A stretch of DNA of 51,895 nucleotides from the NCBI GenBank assembly GCA_017525525.1, contig JAFXSQ010000014.1:1-51895 (forward strand), in the 5' to 3' direction. This document shows positions 43,074-51,300 of this stretch, in pieces (the first letter of the stretch is position 1; every line of letters begins with the position of its first letter). The stretch comes from Lachnospiraceae bacterium. Its GTDB lineage: Bacteria; Bacillota; Clostridia; Lachnospirales; Lachnospiraceae. Both the position numbers and the translations under genes were made by a program. Under the pieces are notes generated by a model. The model made no database searches and was not told the DNA's origin. It saw only the letters and a program-made list of their open reading frames with translations.

Positions 43074-44144
43074 TTAATCAACCGTTCTGGCCTTAAGATT
43101 CTCTCTTCTTGCACGCATTTTTCTTGCTTCAGCCGCACGCTCATCTCCGGTACCACGGCTGCCATAATGTACATATTCCCTTCTTGAAAGATCCGCTGTC
43201 GTCGCAATATCATAGACACTGGGAGCTTCCTCATTCGCAAGCGCCAGCTTCAGCCCTCTGCTCTCCGCTTCCCTTATAATCTGCCGGTGCAGCGAACATG
43301 GTTTTGTAAGCATCTCTTCCGTTATCTCGGCAGGATCAGCATCCAGAACAGGTTCAAACATAAATCCTCCGCTTTGATATGCCATAAATACTTTCACCTC
43401 AGGGGCATCAGGTGAACTGTACACTTCTCCTTCCATTGCATCATCAAGGACAGAAAACTCGACAACCCTGTAGCCCATACTTTCCATAACATCCTGCATT
43501 GTTTCAGCTACATACAGCTTTTCACCCAAAGATTTTGCCTGTGCCCGGAGTTTCGCATTCTCAGCTTCAATCGCCTCTATCGGCAGCTCCATTACATCCT
43601 CTATACTGACCTCCTCTCCTATCATTGTATGCAATGCAAGATTTTCGGCATACAAGTCCTCAAGCGTGTCATCTTGTGATAATCCCTCATCCTCGAGATA
43701 CATCTCAATCCTGCCTTCTATCTGATTTATTACATCCTCTTCGTCCATAGCCGGATCATTTATCAATTCATTTATCGTCTTCACCAGTCTGTTTAATGCC
43801 TGTCTTGCTGAAGCGGTATACACTGCACGTTCGTCTATTCTTCCCAGAAGCTTTTTCAGCTTAATCTGCTGCTCGTCTTCATAATGAACAGCCTGTTCAA
43901 GAATATATGAAAAATCTATAATCTCCGAAGCCTTACCGGTTCCGGTAAATGCCTGTACTTTTGGACCTTCAATCTTTTCCACCCCACTGCTTCCGTAATC
44001 ATTTGTCGCGCTATGTGTTTGATTGTGGCGTACCGTAACGCTTCTTTTAACTGCATTTCTTGCAGCCTCAATTCCCCTTGATATCTGTGCTGCCAGATTT
44101 TTTGAAATATCTCCTACTGTTGCCACATATGTAGAATGACTCAT
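43074..44144 (-). CDS. Unknown helical protein of the FtsK-kinase locus
   Basis: A 356-residue protein of no recognised family. It starts MSHSTYVATVGDISKNLAAQISRGIEAARNAVKRSV and is helical and acidic in the middle (EEDVINQIEGRIEMYLEDEGLSQDDTLEDLYAENLALH; ENAKLRAQAKSLGEKLYVAETMQDVMESMGYRVVEFSVLDD). A compact alpha/beta part near 230-320 (EVYSSPDAPEVKVFMAYQSGGFMFEP) and a basic tail follow. No signal or membrane segment. The chosen ATG has GGAGGATT upstream and comes one base after the kinase stop codon. Tight packing suggests it works with the kinase, as an adaptor or substrate. Confidence 0.7.
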   Translation of the reverse strand: MSHSTYVATVGDISKNLAAQISRGIEAARNAVKRSVTVRHNQTHSATNDYGSSGVEKIEGPKVQAFTGTGKASEIIDFSYILEQAVHYEDEQQIKLKKLLGRIDERAVYTASARQALNRLVKTINELINDPAMDEEDVINQIEGRIEMYLEDEGLSQDDTLEDLYAENLALHTMIGEEVSIEDVMELPIEAIEAENAKLRAQAKSLGEKLYVAETMQDVMESMGYRVVEFSVLDDAMEGEVYSSPDAPEVKVFMAYQSGGFMFEPVLDADPAEITEEMLTKPCSLHRQIIREAESRGLKLALANEEAPSVYDIATTADLSRREYVHYGSRGTGDERAAEARKMRARRENLKARTVD

Positions 44145-44145
44145 T

Positions 44146-45795
44146 TTAATCCTCCATTTTTGACATTGCTGTAATACCTGCACCAAGTCCCATGGTATAA
44201 AGCCATGCCATTACATCACTTCTTGCAATTGTCTGTCTTATTTTCGCTATAGACTGTCTGTGCAGATAATCTATGAACTCCTCTACGGAAGCAACAGAAT
44301 CATTGTCACCGAGCTGCAGAATTTTTTCAGCAACAAATGCATAACAGATGGTTTTCAGCGTAGTAATGTCAAGTTGTTTTCCCGAAGACTGCGCCACAAT
44401 ACGGTTAATCTGCTCCAATACCTTCGCATCCGCTTTTCTTAATCCCAGGTAATATGAAAAAAGCCCCGTCGATACAAAATCCTTTGCATCGTCATCACAT
44501 TCCGAAGAAAGCCGCTGTATAAAATCCTTCAAGCTTCCATAGTTGTGGCCTCGATAATATATATCCGAACTCATTTCAAGCTTATACATAAGCTTAAAAA
44601 CCATTACATCCGGGTCACTGCCCTTTTTTAATTCCTTCAGCAGTTCATATGCTTCCCTGTTATATCCGCGGACAAAATACTCAGTTTCTATACGCAGAAC
44701 ACATACCTTTGCCAGATCCCAGTTTTCCCTCATCAGTTTAACAAGTCTGGTTATACTGGTTGCCTTAACTATCTCTCCTCCCACCGTTCCAAAAATCAAA
44801 GGTTTAATCTCCTCTGTTTCGTTTCTCCTCCTTCTTACTATCTTCTTCTTGGTTACAAACTCGTTTTCGCACCATCTTTTAACTTCTTTATATCCCCACC
44901 TTGTCTCCGGGTTAACATCCAGCAGACCGTTAAGCAATTCTTCCATCTGTGGAGTAATCTGCGAAGGAAGCCTTATCTCCTTTTGCCACATTCTGGCAAT
45001 TTCCTGGGTTGTCATATTCCCAAGCAAAGAATGTCCCGTCAACAGCTTATAGATTACCAGCCCGAACGAACAGTAATCATACGCCGGCGTAACCGTCGCC
45101 TGCCCGTAAAATGCTGTTACAGGAGCCGAGTACTCCGGTGTTCCCTGAAGGACTATTGTTGCTGTACCGTCACTTCCCATAACCCCACAGGAACCGAAAT
45201 CACCGATTATTACACTCTGCTCATCCTCCGCTACGAAAATATTGCTCGGTTTTATATCACAATGAATAATTCCGTTTGAATGTAATTCGTGCAGTCCGTT
45301 GTTTATTGAAGGGATAACGATCTCCTTGATAAAAGAAGCAGAATTAATCTTTCTCTGATCAAGGGTTTCTCCCCTGTAATACTCATAGACCTCATAATAT
45401 GTCCGAAGCATCTTCCCTGCGTCTACAATACGTGTAAGGTTTGGATGGTTACTGTTCAAAAAAAACTCTCTGGCCTTTCTCGAAGGTTGCCACTCCCGCT
45501 TATAAACCTTCGCAACATATACCTTGCCTTCACGCCTTACAACATACACATCTGCCTGCTTTCCCTGATGCTCCATCGCATTGCTGACAATATAATCCGC
45601 ACCGATTACGGCTCCTCGCGAAAGCAAAACCTTGTCTTCATCATTTTGTGCAGACTGAAGAGGCTTTTCAGCCGAATCAGCATATAACGATTCGCTGTCA
45701 ATATATGTTTCTGCAACATTTGGTAAAGCTATTACTGTCTGACTGTCATTAAACCCATCCACTTCAGGTATATATGTTTCACTGCTGTTTATCAT
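44146..45795 (-). CDS. Soluble Ser/Thr protein kinase with TxI-rich N-terminal tail
   Basis: A 549-residue Hanks-type kinase. Residues 60-310 are the kinase domain: ATP-binding Lys96 (VYVAKVY), catalytic loop HCDIKPSN (178-185), IGDFGS (DFG at 199-201) and GTPEYSAPV (218-226) with Val in place of Glu in the usual APE. The glycine loop is poor. Residues 1-40 hold three T-x-I motifs (ETYI, QTVI, ETYI; Thr7, Thr20, Thr30) that suit autophosphorylation and FHA binding. Residues 330-549 are helical and of unknown fold. No transmembrane helix or PASTA domain, so it is not a PknB-type cell-wall sensor. It overlaps the radical SAM gene by 17 bases. Confidence 0.88.
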   Translation of the reverse strand: MINSSETYIPEVDGFNDSQTVIALPNVAETYIDSESLYADSAEKPLQSAQNDEDKVLLSRGAVIGADYIVSNAMEHQGKQADVYVVRREGKVYVAKVYKREWQPSRKAREFFLNSNHPNLTRIVDAGKMLRTYYEVYEYYRGETLDQRKINSASFIKEIVIPSINNGLHELHSNGIIHCDIKPSNIFVAEDEQSVIIGDFGSCGVMGSDGTATIVLQGTPEYSAPVTAFYGQATVTPAYDYCSFGLVIYKLLTGHSLLGNMTTQEIARMWQKEIRLPSQITPQMEELLNGLLDVNPETRWGYKEVKRWCENEFVTKKKIVRRRRNETEEIKPLIFGTVGGEIVKATSITRLVKLMRENWDLAKVCVLRIETEYFVRGYNREAYELLKELKKGSDPDVMVFKLMYKLEMSSDIYYRGHNYGSLKDFIQRLSSECDDDAKDFVSTGLFSYYLGLRKADAKVLEQINRIVAQSSGKQLDITTLKTICYAFVAEKILQLGDNDSVASVEEFIDYLHRQSIAKIRQTIARSDVMAWLYTMGLGAGITAMSKMED

Positions 45796-46396
45796 TTTGT
45801 CCTACTCCCGGAATACCTATACTGTATATTTTACCTTTTCCGACTACAAGCTGCAGTTCTCTTTCCCATGTTTCCGGGTTTTTATACTTTTCCGGATCAC
45901 CAAGAACCACAAACTTCTGATTTGTCGAACCCCTCATACCCTTTCCGTCATTAAGCTCGTCGATATAAGCTCCATCCACAAGAAGTCCCGTATACGACAA
46001 GACTCTTTCAACCTCATGGTCGTTCATCGCCGTCAATTCTTCAATTGTATAGCCTGTAAATACTATGACATCCTTCGTATAACGATTTAGTTCATCCAGA
46101 AGCCTCGCTACACCTGAAGCATACAGAAACGGCTCTCCCCCCGAAAGAGTTATACCGACACCCGGTGACAAATACGGCATTAACACCTTCATTATTGCTT
46201 CGGTACTGAAACACCTTCCATATGCTTTGTTTTGTAATTCAGGACTGATACATCCCGGACAGTTCTTCTGACAGCCCGCAACCCATATACCAATCCTGTC
46301 ACCGGGGCCAAGTGTTTTTACAGGATAATGTATTCTTGCAATATTGATCATATTGCTTTCACCGTCCGAGACAGAAGAATAATCTATAGAACCCAT
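45779..46396 (-). CDS. NrdG-like radical SAM protein
   Basis: A 205-residue radical SAM protein of the NrdG/4Fe-4S single-cluster type. The cluster motif is CQKNCPGC (Cys42, 46, 49; CxxxCxxC), with LSGGEPFL near 84-91 for SAM binding. Family members activate anaerobic ribonucleotide reductase or other glycyl-radical enzymes, but no nrdD or other glycyl-radical gene is in this window. The alternative is a modifying enzyme for a protein of this locus. The ATG overlaps the upstream stop (TAATG), with GGGAGG adjacent and GAGAGG 9 bases away. Confidence 0.8.
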   Translation of the reverse strand: MGSIDYSSVSDGESNMINIARIHYPVKTLGPGDRIGIWVAGCQKNCPGCISPELQNKAYGRCFSTEAIMKVLMPYLSPGVGITLSGGEPFLYASGVARLLDELNRYTKDVIVFTGYTIEELTAMNDHEVERVLSYTGLLVDGAYIDELNDGKGMRGSTNQKFVVLGDPEKYKNPETWERELQLVVGKGKIYSIGIPGVGQNDKQQ

Positions 46397-47448
46397 TACC
46401 TCCCGCCTCTCGTAAATACAAAATGTGACGGACATGCAAGTCCCCTATCCAGATAGTTTCCGCATAACAGGCATCTTCTCTCCGCTCTTCTGCGGTTAAT
46501 ATTATATCCCGACTCCCATTGATTCATCAAATCGACAACTCTCTCAGGTTCTAGAACATACATACTTCCGCCTGTAGCTCTTTTAAGCATCTCATCCATC
46601 ACCGGGATCGGAGACTTATACAGCGACAGCGCGGGATAATCGAAATCCGTCATTACTCCGCCCTTGATCATCGGAAGACACTTTGAGGGTTCCTCTGAAA
46701 TAATTCTCCCTATACCGATATATATAGGGATTTCAAATGCATTTTCACGGAAAGCACTGCCGTTCATATAAACATTTGCATTTATCCTTTTCATCTTCAC
46801 CTGCCGGCGCAAAGAACAAAACTCATCATATCCCATTCCGGTCAGCACATATTCGATATCCGTAAAACTGTACTCCGATTTCAGAAAGCGTCGTTTTATT
46901 GCCCAGACTGACGGCATTCTTTTTGACCGCAAAAGCTTTACAAGAAAATCATTGTTAATGGCATTCAGACGATCCTGCATAGTATAATCATCTGCATAAA
47001 AAAGCGTCTTTATTCCGAGGTATCCTTCCGTCATAAGCAAAATAAACATAATGCTTGATGCTATACCGTCCAAAGCCGAATTGTAGCTTCTTAGCTTTGC
47101 TTTATTCAATACGGATATCTGGTCAAGCGCAGGATTTGGTCTTCTTATTACCGTATCAAAGTAGTTGCTCTCTGCCTCGATTTTCTGGGTAAGCTGTCTC
47201 ATTTTCCTTAAAGTGTCTATTCCCTCATGGGGCTTTTCCATAATCTCTTTGAGCAGTGTATTTCCTTCCTCAAGCAGCAGCTTCCCTTCACCGCGATAAA
47301 ACACATAAGACGAAAGAACATCTATAAGATGAACATAATCTTCATCTGCTTCGACGGCTCTTTTGTATATATCCATAAGCTCATTTTCTTTTCCCTCAAC
47401 CTCATTGGTCAAAAGATTTACAAGATAGACTATTTTTTTATTATTCAT
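46396..47448 (-). CDS. Unknown protein with C-terminal zinc-knuckle-like motif
   Basis: A 350-residue protein of no recognised family. It is mostly helical (KRAVEADEDYVHLIDVLSSYVF; LRKMRQLTQKIEAESNYFDTVI). There is one hydrophobic stretch near 130 (GIASSIMFILLMTEGYLGIKTLF) that may be buried or a single membrane helix. The end, CLLCGNYLDRGLACPSHF, has CxxC plus CxxH spacing for zinc. The start overlaps the previous gene by 8 bases and its stop overlaps the radical SAM start, so translation of the three is probably coupled. Confidence 0.7.
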   Translation of the reverse strand: MNNKKIVYLVNLLTNEVEGKENELMDIYKRAVEADEDYVHLIDVLSSYVFYRGEGKLLLEEGNTLLKEIMEKPHEGIDTLRKMRQLTQKIEAESNYFDTVIRRPNPALDQISVLNKAKLRSYNSALDGIASSIMFILLMTEGYLGIKTLFYADDYTMQDRLNAINNDFLVKLLRSKRMPSVWAIKRRFLKSEYSFTDIEYVLTGMGYDEFCSLRRQVKMKRINANVYMNGSAFRENAFEIPIYIGIGRIISEEPSKCLPMIKGGVMTDFDYPALSLYKSPIPVMDEMLKRATGGSMYVLEPERVVDLMNQWESGYNINRRRAERRCLLCGNYLDRGLACPSHFVFTRGGR

Positions 47449-47848
47449 CGCCTTGTTCTCTTTTCGCGTACTCCAAACTATCTTTTACTACACTTGCCAG
47501 TACCGAAGCCAGAACGGAACCCGGATCTTCGGCCACGGCATCGCCGATCGAACTCATCGCCGCAGACATCTGGTTATTATTTCCTTTTGCCGAAGCAAGC
47601 CTCTCAAGCGCAGTTTTATAACTATCATACATACCGTGTTCATAGTTAATTCCGTAGATGCCGACCGGATACGACTCTGTTACTATCTCCCTTACCTGAT
47701 CAAGCTTACTTCGCAGTAATTCCTCTTCGTACGGATCGGTTGCGCCAAGCATAGCGTACTCGTAGCATTTATACAGCTTTAGAAATGCATTTCCAAGCAT
47801 ATCAGGAGTGGCTGATACAGGCTGGTTCAGTAATTCATAAACATCCAT
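47441..47848 (-). CDS. Small unknown helical protein of the FtsK-kinase locus
   Basis: A 135-residue protein starting MDVYELLNQPVSATPDMLGNAFLKLYKCYEYAMLG. The second half is Ala/Ser-rich and helical (QMSAAMSSIGDAVAEDPGSVLASVLASVVKDSLEYAKREQG). No signal peptide, membrane helix or known motif. The size and helical content might suit a secreted or assembled small subunit, but there is no WXG motif. An ATG 11 codons upstream is possible; the chosen one begins the part that looks folded. A 180-base spacer with a CACC..CGGTT/AACCG..GGTG hairpin separates it from the small membrane protein. Confidence 0.6.
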   Translation of the reverse strand: MDVYELLNQPVSATPDMLGNAFLKLYKCYEYAMLGATDPYEEELLRSKLDQVREIVTESYPVGIYGINYEHGMYDSYKTALERLASAKGNNNQMSAAMSSIGDAVAEDPGSVLASVLASVVKDSLEYAKREQGDE

Positions 47849-48030
47849 TTTTATAACCTGTCTTTCCGCGAAAGACACCAATGCGGTTATGAAACCGAGG
47901 TGCTTCCGCCATCTATTGTTTTAAAGCTTCCTTCCTTCTGTTATTATCTTTAGTATAAGACTGACATACTGCTGAGCACATGGATGTGACCGGCTTGCAT
48001 GATAAAAAGGTAACAAGAGTTTCAAACCAA

Positions 48031-48369
48031 TCACCTGTAATTATCCAAATAATTATTCAATCCGCTGTTAGCCCTTTCAATTTCATTTCTTTCCATCCCC
48101 TGTTTTTCTGTCAGCTTATAAATCAAGCCAATAGTTCCGGCGCCTACAAGAATCGCCAGAAACCAATGTCCCGTAGAAAACAGTCCGATTGTTATCACAA
48201 GACCGATCAGGAACAAAATCGCATTCGTTTTGAGGCAATGGCTATCAAATGCCTGAAACGCCTGGGCCGCTCCGCTTCTCGCCGACTGCATTGCTTCCTT
48301 TCTGTAATCCTCCGCCTCCTTGCTCATCCTATCATACGGCTCTGTTGCGCTGTTTCGTATAATTCCCAT
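48031..48369 (-). CDS. Small two-helix membrane protein
   Basis: A 112-residue protein with about 45 charged, Ala-rich helical residues, then two transmembrane helices (AILFLIGLVITIGLFS and WFLAILVGAGTIGLIY) separated by a short turn, and a charged tail. Both ends should be cytoplasmic. It starts one base after the FtsK-like gene, and its Shine-Dalgarno sequence (GAGGAGG) is inside that gene's last codons. Since the visible FtsK-like protein has no membrane helix, this partner could be its membrane anchor (inference). Confidence 0.7.
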   Translation of the reverse strand: MGIIRNSATEPYDRMSKEAEDYRKEAMQSARSGAAQAFQAFDSHCLKTNAILFLIGLVITIGLFSTGHWFLAILVGAGTIGLIYKLTEKQGMERNEIERANSGLNNYLDNYR

Positions 48370-48370
48370 T

Positions 48371-51300
48371 TTACTCCTCCTCAGTTATCTCTGCATACGC
48401 ATCTGCAATATCCAAAACCCATGTCTTTGCCGGAAGATTATATGGCCTGAAATGCACATTGCGTCGTTCATTAATATCAAAGTACACAGCCGAGCTGTCC
48501 TGAAGCAGACCGGCTTCACTTTCTTCCACAAGCATTTCCATCTCATTGTCAGACAGTCCATACGCTATTCTTTGCTCGAATATGCGCTCAATAATGTTTC
48601 CTACAAAAAGATCATTCAGATTATTCTTCTCTGACCATATTATGCTATTAACACCAACCGTAGGACCATAAAGAAGCACGTTTTCAAGCTTGTTGATCAA
48701 ACTCAGCTCGCCATTTTGAACATTGGATGCATAGTCACGCAATGCTCTTACACGATTGATTCCGAAGAGAATAAAGAATATCTGCTCAAACCCCGAAGCT
48801 CCCGCATTCTTTTCCTGAATACGCTCGGATGTAAGCTTATAGAGATACCCTATCAATTCTCCTATGCCTCTGGCATCGACAGTTTCGACCTGTTCAAACG
48901 CCTCTGCCAGATCATTTAAGCCGGCGGTATCATCCCTTAATTCAAGATCTGAATAATCAGCCACATAACACAGCGTGTTTGTTGCGTCATGTGACGAATT
49001 CAACTCATCATATAACACGCTGAGAATAGCATATTCGCATATAGCCATGGCTTTCTTTTCGTCCCTGCCTACAATAAGCAGATTATCGCCTTCATATTCA
49101 CTGAATTCTTTTATCAGTACGCTCTTCTTTCCAAAGCCCTGTCCAAGAATAAGGCCATATCTGTTTTTCTTGGTGGCAAGCAGCTTCAATGATTCTTTTC
49201 CATCTTCTATAAGCCTGTTGAAACAGCTGTGGATATCATCTTCGGCATTAGTAAGCAGAACTCTCTGTTCAAAATCCTTATAGTATTCGACCATTGCAGG
49301 TTGTCTGTAATAAGCATCCAGAAGCTCAATATACTTTTGTCTCTCCTCAGAAGTCAGATAGCTTACCTGAAAAAATATATTCCACTTCGGATCACCGCAC
49401 ATACGGTTGTAAATAGCGGATCCTGCCGGACGGTTCTGCAGTGTCTGGATACCCTGATTGTTCGGATCAAGTATGGAAGCGGCACCCGCGCTGTCTCCTC
49501 TGATAACCATGCGTACAACAAAATGTGAAAACCAGTTTTGCAAACCGCTGCAATTTGAGAAATCCTGGCACGAAAGCACCAAATGAATTCCCAATGCACG
49601 TCCCTGAGTAACCAGCTTTCCAATACAGGATAAGCTTTCGGATGTAATATAGTCATTTGACCCGCTTCTGAACAGCTCCTGAACCTCATCAAATATCAGC
49701 AGGATTCTCGGCATCCTTCGATTTGAAATCTGGTTATAAGATATAATATCTGCCACATTATTCCTTGAAAAAATATCAGCTCTGTTCTCAAGTTCTTCAC
49801 AAAGCTCTTTAAGTATATTAAGTCCGAATTCCCTCTCGCTGTCTACTGCAATTACTTTAAGATTCGGAAGTCTGTAGCGTGTATACTGCTTAAATTCTAT
49901 ACCCTCCTTAAAATCAACCAGATAAAGCTGAAGGTCATACGGTGAATATGTAATCATTGCACTCGTGATCAACGTGTGCATAAGCGAAGTTTTTCCTGCA
50001 CCCGTAGGGCCTGCTAAAAGCATATGATGCTCTGTCGTTCCGTCAGACTTTCCGAGAATCATATTTACAACCGTATCGGCGCCCTTGATTCCAATAGGAA
50101 TCGATATCTTGTCATTCTCTCCCCTGAACCAATTGTTACTATCTTCAATATCGAATTTGAACAGATCGGCAAACTTCTCTATCTTTTGACGATAGTTTGA
50201 TATATCATTTGCAAGTGTTGCAATTATCTCATCCTTATTCTCAAGAATATCTGTCATAGGATCAAGCTCAAGGAATACATCTCCGTAAAGATTTGAATCT
50301 AAATAATACCTCTGATCCTGTTCCCTGCACACAATAACCCTTTGCTCTATCTCCTTTACAATGGACTCATTCCTTTGTCTAAGATTCTCAAGTTCTCTCT
50401 CATCGGTCCAGATTAAAATAATCACACCGTTTTTCGCACTGTTTCTGACTATCGACTGAAGATTTGCAAGTGCATTCTGACCGAACCCGTGCGGGAAATC
50501 GGTAATTGCAAGAACTTTTATTTCTTCTCGATTAAGTCTGCTGGTTATATCCTCTCCATAAGCCTGTGTCTGAGTATCTATCTTTCTTCTGAATGCCGAG
50601 ATTGCGTTGTCAATCTCCGCTGCCTCACACCATATTTTAGAGTCTATAACTCTCTCTGCTGTTGCACCGGCAAGCTTAACAATATCAGGAAAACTGCTTC
50701 CCGAGCCAAGCGGATCAATCATAGTAGCTTCAAGCTTTCCTGCGGGGAAAGCCATAAACATCTTGAGAAGCATCGGAAGAATCATCTTCTTGATTTTATC
50801 ATTTTCAGAAGAAGCATACTTTACCATCAGCGAAAGTCCGTCTTCCCTGTATCTCTGAACATACGGCATTGAAAGCTTAATGCTCTTTTCCTGACGGGTT
50901 GTAATCTCATGAGCTTCCTTTGATATAATATGTGCTATATCGGCTCTGTCTGCATCCGAAGCACTGTCAAATTCAGTACAAAGCTTTCCGAAATATACCA
51001 CATCAGGAAGTGCTTTCGAGGAGACATAGTGATTGCCGTTAATCCTTACCGATGTAGCTTCCATATTGTAGGCATGTATATCCGCTTCATTCATGCCCAT
51101 TTTAATCCGTCCGGCATACTCTGTCTCTAATGCCTTAACCGCCTCCTGAAACTCGCGTCTGTACTTTGCATTGGTTTCTTCATATTCCCTTGCTGCCTTT
51201 GCTTTTCTTTCTTCAGCATTTTGGGATTCAGCAAGAAAATCAGCCGTTAAATCCTGTGTCGCCTTCCTCTCCCTGTCTCTCTGGAGTTCAAGGGCTTTAT

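Noticed and set aside
42382-43077. Plus-strand frame with RRFRHP repeats opposite the FHA gene
   Set aside because: It is the antisense of the MPEPP array; the repeats keep all frames open. The FHA frame has real domains on both sides.
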